Positions 51,455-59,911 of a stretch of DNA of 64,000 nt are shown here, piece by piece. Positions within the stretch are counted from its first letter, which is position 1. Each line of letters opens with the position of its first letter. The stretch is from an uncultured Ilyobacter sp. (lineage in GTDB: Bacteria; Fusobacteriota; Fusobacteriia; Fusobacteriales; Fusobacteriaceae), in NCBI RefSeq assembly GCF_963668085.1, contig NZ_OY764059.1, positions 1,302,001 through 1,366,000 on the forward strand, given 5' to 3'. The notes beneath the pieces were generated by a model. That model saw nothing but the letters and a program-made list of their open reading frames with translations, was not told the DNA's origin and did no database searches. The translations under genes and the position numbers were made by a program.

Positions 51455-52363
51455 TTAATTTTCACATGGTTTAGGAGAACTACTCTTTTCATTAACACAA
51501 ACTATCAAAACACTTGTCAGAATCAGAGATCCTCCTAGGAAAAAATTAATTGTAATTTCTTCATTTAGCAAAGCCCATCCCAAAAGCGAACCTACAACAG
51601 GTTGAAAAAAGAAAAACAGAGAACCTATCCCAGCATCCATCAGTTCCATTCCTTTATTCCAAAGGAAAAAGGCTCCTGCCGTAGAAATAACTCCTAGGTA
51701 TAGAATTCCTAAAATAATCAAGATACTCTTATAATAAAAATCATTAAATTGCATTTCCCATAGCATTAACGGTGTAGTAAATATAAAGGCAACTAAAATT
51801 GCATAAGTGGTAATTGTCAAAGAGGAGAGTCGTCTAGATGCGATCTTTACCAAAATAGACAACAAGGCCCAGGTAATTGCAGCCAACACCAGTATCATAC
51901 TACCTAAAAAATAACTTCCAAAATTACTTTCCCAGCCTACAATAATAATTACACCTACTACGGCTAGAAAAAGAGAAATTATTTTTCTCAAAGTTAATGC
52001 TTCTTTTAATATCAATCTTGCAAAAACAACTATGAATACAGGTGTAGCAGAAGTAATAAGAGCTCCTGTATGGGCATCTGACAGTTTTGTGCCTATAAAC
52101 TGACATGAGATTGATATAAAATAACCTACAAAACCTATACATCCGATCAGTATCCAATCTTTTTTTACTATATTTTCTTTTTTCTTTTTTGAAGTTTTCA
52201 ACACTGCAAACAAAACAACAAATGCAATTGCATAACGAAGCCACACAAGTGTAAATGGCGGTATATAGTTTAAAACATACTTACTTGCCACATACATTCC
52301 GCCCCAAATAGATGCTGCCGTGGATAGACATATTGCTCCTAAAAAATTCTTCTTAATAATCAT
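51455..52363 (-). CDS. DMT superfamily (EamA-type) transporter
   Basis: 302 aa, ten predicted membrane segments in two EamA repeats (about 10-140 and 155-290; SIWGGMYVASKYVL, then AAITWALLSILVKIA). Members export amino acids or other metabolites; the substrate is unknown. ATG at 52363 follows GGAGGTAG. Its leader holds a 17-codon ORF and a hairpin with an alternative pairing to this ribosome site, so expression is probably controlled at translation. It lies downstream of panF on the same strand but has its own leader and likely promoter. Confidence 0.87.
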   Translation of the reverse strand: MIIKKNFLGAICLSTAASIWGGMYVASKYVLNYIPPFTLVWLRYAIAFVVLFAVLKTSKKKKENIVKKDWILIGCIGFVGYFISISCQFIGTKLSDAHTGALITSATPVFIVVFARLILKEALTLRKIISLFLAVVGVIIIVGWESNFGSYFLGSMILVLAAITWALLSILVKIASRRLSSLTITTYAILVAFIFTTPLMLWEMQFNDFYYKSILIILGILYLGVISTAGAFFLWNKGMELMDAGIGSLFFFFQPVVGSLLGWALLNEEITINFFLGGSLILTSVLIVCVNEKSSSPKPCEN

Positions 52364-52412
52364 AAACTACCTCCATCTTTTATAATAAATAGTTAAATAA
52401 AACTTATTTTTT

Positions 52413-52449
52413 AAGATGGGGTATAACCTGGCTATTTATACCTCATCTT
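52413..52449 (-). promoter_or_regulatory. Attenuator-like hairpin in the DMT transporter leader
   Basis: Minus strand: 5' arm AAGATGAGGTATAA (52449-52436), 9-nt loop, 3' arm TTATACCCCATCTT (52426-52413); 13 of 14 pairs. The 5' arm begins at the stop codon of the leader ORF. The 3' arm can instead pair with AAGATGGAGGTA (52379-52368), which contains the transporter's ribosome site, with one bulged A. No T run follows, so it is not an intrinsic terminator. Confidence 0.75.
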
Positions 52450-52502
52450 TAGGCATAGACAGCAGGCTGATCATTCTCAAATATGTCAAAATATAATCTC
52501 AT
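52449..52502 (-). CDS. 17-aa leader peptide upstream of the DMT transporter
   Basis: ATG at 52502 with a near-ideal AAGGAGG seven bases upstream; encodes MRLYFDIFENDQPAVYA and stops at 52449. The stop codon abuts the hairpin above. The strong ribosome site and position are typical of leader peptides in translational attenuation. An 8-bp palindrome AACTAGTT lies at 52523-52530 just upstream. Confidence 0.65.
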   Translation of the reverse strand: MRLYFDIFENDQPAVYA

Positions 52503-52578
52503 ATTTATTCCTCCTTGTAATGAACTAGTTAGATTGATTATAGTTTATACTAACAAATATAATTATACAATTCAAGAT

Positions 52579-54030
52579 TTAAAAAAATATTTCCAGTACT
52601 TCTTCTTCTGGTTTTTTACCTATAAGTGAACCTATGGTAAAGGCCATAAGAGAAATAAATATAACAGGTACTATCTGGTGCATACCCATAGGCTTTATCT
52701 TACTGATGGTGAAGTAAAAATAAGATCCCACTCCTGTGAGCATAGAAGCTATGGCTCCTGTTGCATTTGCTTTTTTCCAATAGAGTCCCAGTACTATAGG
52801 GCATAAAAAAGCTGCTTCAAGTCCTCCAAAGGCAAAAAGGTTTATCCATACCAAAAGTTTCGGTGGATTCATAGAAAGCATGAAAACTATTATACCTACT
52901 GTAAGAGATGTGAAAAGTGTAAGTTTTTTTATTTTTTTATCGTCTGCATCTTTGTTTATATAATGTATGTAAAGATCCTTTACAATTGCTGCTGAGGATA
53001 GTATTAGCATAGAATCCACTGTGGACATTGTCGCTGCCAAAGGACCTCCTATAAATACTCCTGCAAGTATAGGGGGCATATTTCTCAGGGCAAGTGTAGG
53101 TATTATTTTGTCTCCCACATCTATTCCAGGAGCTACTGCTGCTCCCATGACTCCTATAAGGTGCATTCCTATCATCAAAAACCCTACCACAAAGGTACCA
53201 ACTATCATAGCTCGATGCATAGATTTTGAATCTCTGAATCCCATACATCTAATTGTCGTCTGTGGTAATCCAAGTACCGCCACACCTACTAGCATCCAAA
53301 ATGATAAAATAAATGGTTTTGCTATGGCTCCCCCAGAAGTAGGGGTCAGGAGATCTGGATTTGTTTTCATCAGTCCCTGCATTATATTTTCCATGCCTCC
53401 GCCATTTTTCAATATTGCAAAGAACAAAAAGGTAGTGGCCACCATCATCATTATTCCCTGAATTGCGTCAGTTAGAGCTACAGCCCTAAAACCTCCCAAA
53501 GTAGTATATATTATAACCACTACACCAAAAAGCAAAAGGCCGGTGTGGTATGAAAGGCCGGTTACAGTTTCAAAAAGTCTGGCACCTCCGATAAACTGAG
53601 CTATTATAGAGGCTGCGAAAAATACAAGTACGGCTATAGAGGATAGTATAACCACTGTATCACTCTTGTACCTAGCCCTGAGATAATCTGTTATAGTTAC
53701 TGCCCCTATTTTCCTAGATATTATTGCAAATTTCTTACCTAGTATTCCAAGTGTTAGAAAGGCTGTGGGAGTCTGTATACAAGCTAACAATACCCATCCC
53801 AAACCGAGTTTATACGCTACTCCAGGTCCGCCTACAAAAGAACTGGCACTGGCATAAGTTGCAATAAGGGTCATAGCGAGGACAAAGCCTCCCATATTTC
53901 TGCTTCCAATAAAATACTCTTCTATAAAATTGACTTCTCCCGAGTGTTTTATTTCGTTTGTTTTATATGCTATAAACAGCATTACTGCAAGATAAATTAC
54001 TAAAGGTATCAGTATCATTATGTTATTCAT
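52579..54030 (-). CDS. panF: Sodium/pantothenate symporter
   Basis: 483 aa, about 13 membrane helices of the sodium:solute symporter family. The family signature region GGFRAVALTDAIQGIMMM and an N-terminal SRNMGGFVLAMTLIATYASASSF-type segment (start SRNMGGFVLAMTL) are present. Pantothenate is favoured because a YhdT-type gene lies 8 bp upstream, the classic yhdT-panF pair, and pantothenate biosynthesis genes follow further upstream. It would import vitamin B5 with Na+. Confidence 0.88.
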   Translation of the reverse strand: MNNIMILIPLVIYLAVMLFIAYKTNEIKHSGEVNFIEEYFIGSRNMGGFVLAMTLIATYASASSFVGGPGVAYKLGLGWVLLACIQTPTAFLTLGILGKKFAIISRKIGAVTITDYLRARYKSDTVVILSSIAVLVFFAASIIAQFIGGARLFETVTGLSYHTGLLLFGVVVIIYTTLGGFRAVALTDAIQGIMMMVATTFLFFAILKNGGGMENIMQGLMKTNPDLLTPTSGGAIAKPFILSFWMLVGVAVLGLPQTTIRCMGFRDSKSMHRAMIVGTFVVGFLMIGMHLIGVMGAAVAPGIDVGDKIIPTLALRNMPPILAGVFIGGPLAATMSTVDSMLILSSAAIVKDLYIHYINKDADDKKIKKLTLFTSLTVGIIVFMLSMNPPKLLVWINLFAFGGLEAAFLCPIVLGLYWKKANATGAIASMLTGVGSYFYFTISKIKPMGMHQIVPVIFISLMAFTIGSLIGKKPEEEVLEIFF

Positions 54031-54038
54031 TATTCCTC

Positions 54039-54281
54039 CTAGTCAAAGTCAACTTCTTTAAAAAATATCTTAATTGCAAAGTATACAAGGGTGCATATTA
54101 CAAAAAATCCTACTATACACGAATAAAAAAACCATTCTGGAAGTCCCATTATAAACCTGTATTCCATAGGGTTTTTATCCCCCATACCATAGGCAAAAAG
54201 GTACCACCACGCAAAATAAACAAAATAAAGAATTACTGTTACCGTAGCTTCTTTTCTTATCTGTTTGTTCCTCTCTCTCAT
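54039..54281 (-). CDS. yhdT: YhdT family small membrane protein
   Basis: 80 aa from ATG 54281, with GGGAGGACAG upstream; a TTG five codons earlier lies in that ribosome site. Two membrane helices (about 12-32 and 50-72; VILYFVYFAWWYLFAYG and FFYSCIVGFFVICTLVYF). DUF997/YhdT proteins pair with PanF and may assist or stabilise the symporter. No separate promoter was seen, so it probably shares the marR transcript. Confidence 0.85.
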   Translation of the reverse strand: MRERNKQIRKEATVTVILYFVYFAWWYLFAYGMGDKNPMEYRFIMGLPEWFFYSCIVGFFVICTLVYFAIKIFFKEVDFD

Positions 54282-54357
54282 CTGTCCTCCCTGCAAATAT
54301 TATCTGGCTTTACGAATAAAAATATCGATAAATTAATTTTGGCGAATAAAAATTGAG

Positions 54358-54798
54358 CTATCCTTTTCCGAGTTTTTTAAGAAGCTCTATCATTATCATC
54401 TGTTCCGCTTCTGTGAGCACACCAAAAGCTTTTTTTAAGTTTTCCAAATGCTTATCAAAAACTTCCTCCATAAGTGCAGTACCTTTTGGGCTTATTTTAA
54501 TAATAAAAACTCTTCTGTCTTTATCGTCTCTTTTTTTTATTATAAGGCCCTCTTTTTCTAGATTATTTATTATCACGGTCATAGTACCACCGCTAGAAAA
54601 AGTCTTTTCTATGACCTCTTTTATTGTAAACTCCCCTCTATGATATAAAAGCTCTAGTACTGAAAACTGTGCCTCTGTTACTCCCTGTTTTTTCATATCA
54701 GGGTATATCCTTCTGTTTACCGAGGCATAACACCTTGAAAAAGTCACTAAAAGTTTAAGATTTCTCCATTCGTCTCTATCATATTCTTTATTCATCAT
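54358..54798 (-). CDS. MarR family regulator in the pantothenate cluster
   Basis: 146 aa from ATG 54798 (ATGATG, MMNKEYDRDEW). No ribosome site precedes it, and the -10 TATAAT ends seven bases upstream, so the mRNA is probably leaderless. The winged helix has QFSVLELLYHRGEFTIKEVI, SSGGTMTVIINNLEKEGLI (about 75-93) and wing KRDDKDRRVFIIKISPKG. An ACTAATTAGT palindrome lies between its own -35 and -10; related palindromes lie in the same place at the panGBCD promoter. Genes yhdT-panF follow after 76 bp. Inferred regulator of pantothenate synthesis and uptake; effector unknown. Confidence 0.82.
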   Translation of the reverse strand: MMNKEYDRDEWRNLKLLVTFSRCYASVNRRIYPDMKKQGVTEAQFSVLELLYHRGEFTIKEVIEKTFSSGGTMTVIINNLEKEGLIIKKRDDKDRRVFIIKISPKGTALMEEVFDKHLENLKKAFGVLTEAEQMIMIELLKKLGKG

Positions 54799-54805
54799 AG
54801 AAAAA

Positions 54806-54834
54806 ATTATACTACTAATTAGTTTATTTTTCAA
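54806..54834 (-). promoter_or_regulatory. marR promoter with embedded operator
   Basis: Minus-strand TTGAAA (54834-54829), exactly 17 bp, TATAAT (54811-54806). The spacer contains the palindrome ACTAATTAGT (54814-54823). Predicted +1 falls on the first base of the start codon at 54798. Confidence 0.75.
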
Positions 54835-54951
54835 TAATAAAATAGCTTATTTTTACATATAATTTGCTATATAGTCGTTATAAATTATTTTGACGATAAA
54901 AATTAAAAAAACCTTGTATTTTATCCTAGTCTAACACTTTATTTTGTCCAA

Positions 54952-54975
54952 TATAAAAAGAGGCCTAGGCCTCTT
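54952..54975 (-). terminator. Terminator of the pan operon
   Basis: AGAGG-CCTAGG-CCTCT hairpin followed on the minus strand by TTTTTATATT, just after the panD stop. Confidence 0.72.
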
Positions 54976-54992
54976 TCTAATTTTCTATAAAC

Positions 54993-55376
54993 TTATACTA
55001 ATTTACCGTGCTTTTCATAACTAGATATTTTTTCGACTTCATTGTGTTCTCCCATAAGAACTACTTTAGGCTGATGAGTATGTGCCTCCTTCTCATCTAC
55101 CATACAGTAGGCCATTATGATTATTTTATCATTTTTTTGAACCATTCTCGCCGCTGCACCATTTAAGCATACGATTCCTTTCTCATCTTCTGCAGCTATT
55201 ACGTAAGTTTCAAACCTAGCTCCGTTGTTAATATTCACAATATGAACAAGCTCATATTCTCTTATACCTGCTGCTTCCATTATTGTCTTGTCAAGTGTGA
55301 TACTACCTACATAATCAAGTTCTGCCTGAGTTACTGTAGCTCTGTGAATTTTCCCTTTTAAAAGTTGGATTTGCAT
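54993..55376 (-). CDS. panD: Aspartate 1-decarboxylase
   Basis: 127 aa from ATG 55376, with AGGAG seven bases upstream; the GTG two codons earlier overlaps the panC stop and is too close to that site. The proenzyme cleavage site Gly24-Ser25 ([11 protein letters not shown]) has the same numbering as the E. coli enzyme; Ser25 becomes the pyruvoyl cofactor. It makes beta-alanine for PanC. Last gene of panG-panB-panC-panD. Confidence 0.95.
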   Translation of the reverse strand: MQIQLLKGKIHRATVTQAELDYVGSITLDKTIMEAAGIREYELVHIVNINNGARFETYVIAAEDEKGIVCLNGAAARMVQKNDKIIIMAYCMVDEKEAHTHQPKVVLMGEHNEVEKISSYEKHGKLV

Positions 55377-55378
55377 TT

Positions 55379-56224
55379 TCACTCTCCTATTATCATATTA
55401 TCTATAAGTCTTGTCTTCCCTATAAAAACCGCCGTTGCCGCAAGTGCCCTTTCTTTTACTACATCTATTTTTTCTAAGGTGTCAGGATCTACTATTTCAA
55501 AATAGTCAATTTTTGCAATATCCATTGTAGATATTTTTCTAGCAGCCTCTTTCTTGAGTTCCTCTACATCACTAGTTCCCTGATACACCATCTCTTTAAT
55601 TATATTTAGAGCCTCTATAATAATAAGCGCCTTTCTTCTTTCCTCTTCAGAAAGTTTTGCGTTACGGGAACTCATTGCAAGCCCGTCTTCCTCTCTAACA
55701 ATTGAACACCCTATGATTTCTACGGGAATATTTAGGTCCTTGGTAAATCTTTTTATTATAGCTAACTGCTGAAAATCCTTTTCTCCGAAGTAAGCTCTGT
55801 CTGGTGTAACTATTAAAAATAGCTTTGTAACTACAGTACATACACCTCTAAAATGACCTGGCCTTGTGGCCCCACATAGTTCTTTATCAAGACCCTCTAT
55901 ATCCACTAGAGTAGCAAATCCATCAGGATACATCTCTGCCGCAGTAGGAGCAAATATAATATCCCCTCCTGCATCTGCAACCAGTGCTTTGTCCCCTTGA
56001 AGATTGCTCGGATATGTTTCCAAGTCATTTTCGTTGTCAAACTGCTTGGGGTTGACGAAGACACTCACAACAACCCTGTCATTTTCTGACGACGCCTTTT
56101 CTATGAGACTCTTATGTCCAGCGTGAAGATAACCCATGGTAGGTACAAATCCCACAGAAAGTCCGTTACTTTTCCATTCATTAACTTTTTCCTTGATTTC
56201 ACTGATGCTTCTTAGAACTTCCAT
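55379..56224 (-). CDS. panC: Pantothenate synthetase
   Basis: 281 aa. It ligates pantoate and beta-alanine with ATP. The HIGH-type motif is in [18 protein letters not shown] (about 26-43), with [22 protein letters not shown] and the KMSKS-like segment [10 protein letters not shown]. It lies 9 bp after panB; panD begins at its stop codon. Confidence 0.96.
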   Translation of the reverse strand: MEVLRSISEIKEKVNEWKSNGLSVGFVPTMGYLHAGHKSLIEKASSENDRVVVSVFVNPKQFDNENDLETYPSNLQGDKALVADAGGDIIFAPTAAEMYPDGFATLVDIEGLDKELCGATRPGHFRGVCTVVTKLFLIVTPDRAYFGEKDFQQLAIIKRFTKDLNIPVEIIGCSIVREEDGLAMSSRNAKLSEEERRKALIIIEALNIIKEMVYQGTSDVEELKKEAARKISTMDIAKIDYFEIVDPDTLEKIDVVKERALAATAVFIGKTRLIDNMIIGE

Positions 56225-56233
56225 TCTGTCCTC

Positions 56234-57061
56234 CTAGTAAAGCTTTTCAAGAACTTCATCTTTTATTCCGAAAGTGTGTTCCTTTGCAGGAAAGGTTCCA
56301 TCTCTCACTTCTTTAACATAAGCTTCTAGACCTTCCCTCATTACTTTCCCTACATCTGCAAAGGTCTTTACAAATTTTGGTTTAAAATCCCCATACATGT
56401 TTAGCATATCCTGGATTACAAGAACCTGTCCGTCACAGACATTTCCGGAGCCTATTCCTATAGTAGGAACAGAGACACTTTCACTTACAATCTTGGCTAG
56501 TTTTTCCGGCACACATTCTAAGACTATTGCAAAGACACCTGCTTCTTCAAGTGCTTTTGCATCTTTTATCATCTGTTTGGCTTCTTCTTCACTCTTGCCT
56601 TGTACCTTGAATCCTCCAAACACATTTACTGACTGAGGAGTAAGCCCTAGGTGACCCATAACAGGAATCTGTGCTTTTACTATAGCCTTTATTTTCTCCA
56701 CCATATCAATTCCACCCTCTAGCTTCACAGCATGGGCCCCTGTTTCCTTTATCAATCTACCTGCATTTGCCACTGCTTCTGGTGTGGTATTGTGGTACGA
56801 CATAAAGGGCATATCCAAAATAACTAGGGTGTTTTCCACTCCTCTCATCACTGCCTTCCCGTGATGAATGATATCTTCTAAGGTAACAGAAAGAGTCGAA
56901 TCATATCCTAGACACACCATTCCTAGGGAATCTCCCACAAGAATGGCTTCCACTTCTGTTTCATCTATGATCCTTGCTGTCGTGTAATCATATCCGGTAA
57001 CTACCGAAAGCTTCTTCCCCTTTTCCTTTGAATTTCTGAAGCTTACTACTGTGTTTTTCAT
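56234..57061 (-). CDS. panB: 3-methyl-2-oxobutanoate hydroxymethyltransferase
   Basis: 275 aa TIM-barrel enzyme that adds a hydroxymethyl group from methylene-tetrahydrofolate to 2-oxoisovalerate, giving ketopantoate. Signatures: [34 protein letters not shown] with metal-binding Asp, and [20 protein letters not shown]. Its ATG overlaps the panG stop by 4 nt (ATGA), coupling it to the reductase that consumes its product. Confidence 0.96.
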   Translation of the reverse strand: MKNTVVSFRNSKEKGKKLSVVTGYDYTTARIIDETEVEAILVGDSLGMVCLGYDSTLSVTLEDIIHHGKAVMRGVENTLVILDMPFMSYHNTTPEAVANAGRLIKETGAHAVKLEGGIDMVEKIKAIVKAQIPVMGHLGLTPQSVNVFGGFKVQGKSEEEAKQMIKDAKALEEAGVFAIVLECVPEKLAKIVSESVSVPTIGIGSGNVCDGQVLVIQDMLNMYGDFKPKFVKTFADVGKVMREGLEAYVKEVRDGTFPAKEHTFGIKDEVLEKLY

Positions 57062-57885
57062 TCTTCCTCCTCTAAGAGTTTTTTTATTTCGCTGTAATCT
57101 CTGTCGCTGTCTTTCAATATTTCTAAAAGCTCCAGGGATGCTGCCTTATAAAGTTTTTTTTCAACTCCACGCTGCACTTCAAGGTGCTTCAAAATTGTGT
57201 CAATGTCTCCTCTTTCAAGAGGTCCTGTTATAGACCTAGAGGTGCCTTTTTCTTTTATATTTTCTATGGTCTTTTCAATTATAGGAAATATTATCTCTTT
57301 TCCAGTTTCAAGACCTGATTTCTCTATATTTGCTATGGCTCTGTGAATTACAGATATTAAAAGATTTGATGCAAAGACCCCTGCAAGATGATAGTTCACC
57401 TTTTTATCCGGTGAAATACTGAACTTATTATTGGGAACTTTATCTAAAAAATCTTCGAACTCCTCTAAATCCCCCTCTATAGTTAGGGGCATTTTATCCA
57501 TTTTTTCTATCTCTGTGTCTCCTCCTGCAAAAGTCATCATAGGATGAATTGACATGACTTTGCAATTCCTATCTCTAGCACCTGAAAAAACTTGGCTAGA
57601 AAGTGCTCCACTGGTATGAACAACCAGCTTATCTTTTATTTTATGGGTTAAAAGGTTTTCCCAGACAGAATTTATGACTCCGTCAGGTACAGTTACAAAT
57701 ATAATGTCACTTTGGTCAATTATTTCTCTATAATTTTGAAAAACAACACTTTCAGTTTCAGTGGCTGCCCTTTCAGCTAGAGATTTTACGGTGTCAAAAT
57801 AGCCGGCAACTTTTAGATTTTTATTTACAAAATATCTCCCAAGAGATAAACCTATTTTTCCAGCCCCTATAAAAGAGATTTTCAC
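57058..57885 (-). CDS. panG: Probable ketopantoate reductase PanG (DUF2520-type)
   Basis: 275 aa. An N-terminal Rossmann domain ([21 protein letters not shown]) is followed by the DUF2520-type helical domain ([23 protein letters not shown]). PanE is not recognised in the window, and this gene is the first of a pan operon overlapping panB. The PanG family of Francisella, Enterococcus and Clostridium supplies ketopantoate reductase activity in similar contexts (recalled). A GTG start follows GGGAGGAATAGA. NADPH-dependent reduction of ketopantoate to pantoate is inferred from family and context. Confidence 0.82.
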   Translation of the reverse strand: MKISFIGAGKIGLSLGRYFVNKNLKVAGYFDTVKSLAERAATETESVVFQNYREIIDQSDIIFVTVPDGVINSVWENLLTHKIKDKLVVHTSGALSSQVFSGARDRNCKVMSIHPMMTFAGGDTEIEKMDKMPLTIEGDLEEFEDFLDKVPNNKFSISPDKKVNYHLAGVFASNLLISVIHRAIANIEKSGLETGKEIIFPIIEKTIENIKEKGTSRSITGPLERGDIDTILKHLEVQRGVEKKLYKAASLELLEILKDSDRDYSEIKKLLEEEE

Positions 57886-57917
57886 TCTATTCCTCCCAAC
57901 ATTTTTACTGATATATA

Positions 57918-57931
57918 ATACTAGCTAGTAT
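57918..57931. promoter_or_regulatory. Operator-like palindrome, pan operon site 1
   Basis: ATACTAG-CTAGTAT, a perfect 14-bp palindrome downstream of the pan promoter -10, centred 35 bp from site 2. It shares ACTA-N2-TAGT with the marR promoter palindrome. Confidence 0.7.
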
Positions 57932-57946
57932 AATATCCATATACAA

Positions 57947-57976
57947 ATGATAATACTAACTAGTATATTGTGTCAA
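57947..57976 (-). promoter_or_regulatory. panGBCD promoter with embedded operator (site 2)
   Basis: Minus-strand TTGACA (57976-57971), 18-bp spacer, TATCAT (57952-57947). The spacer holds ATACTA-AC-TAGTAT (57953-57966 on the plus strand), the same architecture as the nearby marR promoter. Confidence 0.72.
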
Positions 57977-58096
57977 CAAAATTTTATTTATAAAGTATAT
58001 ATTCTGTTTAAAAGTTGTATATATTTTGTTTATACATTCTTTTAAAAGCTCAATTTTTCAAGGACAATAACTGATAAGATTAATTATATTTTTTTC

Positions 58097-58972
58097 TCAC
58101 TGGGTAATTTTTTTAAATATTTGTAAAAAATTTGATGCCGCCTCAGAGAGACGACGATCTCTGACCCAGACTATAGATGTGCCTGTTTCTAAGGAAAATT
58201 CTTCTATCTCTTTGTATTCTAAATTCATGAGATTTACAAACTCTTTAGAAGATTTTGGGACCACTCCCACACCCATTCCTATATCTACCCAGGACAATAT
58301 CGTCCTAGTGTCCTCACTTTCACATAGTATTTTTGGACTGTATCCATTCTGCTGGCAGGTTTTTATTATCATTTTTTCAAATCTTCTGTCTAGTATAAGT
58401 GGAAGGTCCTTTAGATCATCTGCATTTAATTTTTTCTTATCCCAAATGAAAACTCCCTTAGGTTTTGTAACTGCGATCATTGGCTCGTTTGGAAGTTGTA
58501 TAGAATCAAAATTTTCAGAATTAAAGGGAGTCCTCACTATTCCAAGCTCTATTACTCCATTTTTGAGAAATTCCAATATTCTGTTGGTATTCCCCTCTCT
58601 TATGTCAAAACTTGTATCTGGGTAGGCCTCGTGATACTCTTGGATAAATTTAGGGTATATGATTCCCATAGATGATGCAACTACCCCCATAGAAAGGGTT
58701 CCTGTAAACCCCTCTCTGAAATTTTTTATATCTTTTACAGTTTTATCAAAGAGTTCTATTATCTGCTCTGACCTTGTTTTTAACATTTCTCCAGCTTCTG
58801 TTATCTCTAGTTTTCTAGTGCTTCTTTCTAGTAATTTTACACCTAACTCCTCTTCCATAAGTTTTAGCTGATAGCTTAGTGGAGGTTGTGCCATATGAAG
58901 TTTTTCTGCTGCCTTTGTTATGTTCCCCTCTTCTACTATTGCCATAAAATACTTGAGCTGTCTTATATCCAT
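58097..58972 (-). CDS. LysR family transcriptional regulator
   Basis: 291 aa. The N-terminal HTH (about 1-60, MDIRQLKYFMAIVEEGNITK, then AAEKLHMAQPPLSYQLKLME) precedes a periplasmic-binding-protein-like effector domain (about 90-290, GTLSMGVVASSMG). It is divergent from an amino-acid racemase gene with a 37-bp palindrome between them, so the racemase is the probable target. The effector is unknown. Confidence 0.9.
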   Translation of the reverse strand: MDIRQLKYFMAIVEEGNITKAAEKLHMAQPPLSYQLKLMEEELGVKLLERSTRKLEITEAGEMLKTRSEQIIELFDKTVKDIKNFREGFTGTLSMGVVASSMGIIYPKFIQEYHEAYPDTSFDIREGNTNRILEFLKNGVIELGIVRTPFNSENFDSIQLPNEPMIAVTKPKGVFIWDKKKLNADDLKDLPLILDRRFEKMIIKTCQQNGYSPKILCESEDTRTILSWVDIGMGVGVVPKSSKEFVNLMNLEYKEIEEFSLETGTSIVWVRDRRLSEAASNFLQIFKKITQ

Positions 58973-58992
58973 TTATTTTATCTCCTTTATTG

Positions 58993-59029
58993 ATATTTAA
59001 AAAGTATTAATTAGATACTTTTTAAATAT
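58993..59029. promoter_or_regulatory. Long palindromic operator between the LysR and racemase genes
   Basis: ATATTTAAAAAGTAT-TAATTAG-ATACTTTTTAAATAT: perfect 15-bp arms, 7-bp centre, 20 bp upstream of the LysR gene. It contains the T-N11-A type symmetry expected of LysR sites. Confidence 0.75.
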
Positions 59030-59123
59030 TTTTTATATTAATCTTTTTTAGGTATAATATACCAACAATAGATTAATTTGATAAGTTTTTTTTTATCAAG
59101 TAAAGCAAAGGAGATGATTAAAA

Positions 59124-59825
59124 GTGAAAACCGTAGGCATTTTAGGAGGAATGGGCCCCCTTGCAACTTCCGACTTATTCAATAAAATTGTAACACTTAC
59201 TGATGCAAAGGATGACAATGATCACATTCATATAATTTTAAATAACTATCCCATTATCCCAGACAGAACAAACTATATCCTAGGAAATGGAGAAAACCCT
59301 ATAAAATATATGATAGAAGCAGCTTTAAAGCTACAAGTAATGGGCTCTGATGTTATTATCATGCCATGCAATACTGCTCATTACTTTTATGAAGAACTTA
59401 CAAAATATCTTACAATCCCCTTTATAAACATGATTGAAGAAACTGCAAAGGAAATAAAAAAAACTGATCCTGAAACTAAAAAAATCTGTCTTCTTTCTAC
59501 CCAGGGAACATACAAGGCAAAAGTATACGACAATGTATTTGAAAATTACGGGTTAGAAATCCTTAGACCTGAAGAAGCAGTCCAAAATTGTGTCACAGAT
59601 ATTATATACAGCATAAAAAAAGGAGATACTTCTCTTGAAAATATTGATAAAAGCATTCTGACTTCATATCTCGACTCAATAAAGGGAAAGAATATAATTC
59701 TTGGGTGTACAGAACTTCCCGTTGCCTTTGATATTATGGGAATCAAAGAGGGATGTATAGATCCCACAAAAATTTTGGCAAAATCGGCCATTCGCTTTGC
59801 TGGAAAAAATACCATAGAAGATTGA
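59124..59825 (+). CDS. Aspartate/glutamate racemase family protein
   Basis: 233 aa from a GTG at 59124 following AAAGGAGATGA. The N-terminal VGILGGMGPLATSDLF is the signature of the aspartate racemase family. The two catalytic cysteines are in MPCNTAHYFYEEL and LGCTELPVAFD. It would interconvert L- and D-aspartate (or another amino acid) without cofactor. Controlled by the divergent LysR gene by inference; metA follows after a separate promoter. Confidence 0.9.
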   Translation: MKTVGILGGMGPLATSDLFNKIVTLTDAKDDNDHIHIILNNYPIIPDRTNYILGNGENPIKYMIEAALKLQVMGSDVIIMPCNTAHYFYEELTKYLTIPFINMIEETAKEIKKTDPETKKICLLSTQGTYKAKVYDNVFENYGLEILRPEEAVQNCVTDIIYSIKKGDTSLENIDKSILTSYLDSIKGKNIILGCTELPVAFDIMGIKEGCIDPTKILAKSAIRFAGKNTIED

Positions 59826-59830
59826 TAGAT

Positions 59831-59859
59831 TGATTTTAGCCTGATTTCATGCTATAATC
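59831..59859 (+). promoter_or_regulatory. Promoter of metA
   Basis: TTGATT (59831-59836), 17-bp spacer, TATAAT (59854-59859), 50 bp upstream of the metA start. No SAM riboswitch or T-box fits in this short leader. Confidence 0.78.
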
Positions 59860-59911
59860 CTCCGTATGCGAGTCTCACTACGATTATTCTACTATTTTAA
59901 AGGAGGTTAAA

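Noticed and set aside
52523..52530. AACTAGTT as a further MarR operator before the DMT leader peptide
   Set aside because: Only 8 bp match and the flanking ATACTA/TAGTAT arms are missing; too weak to include in the proposed regulon.
59826..59911. Possible SAM riboswitch or T-box before metA
   Set aside because: Leader of about 45 nt is too short and lacks the conserved motifs.
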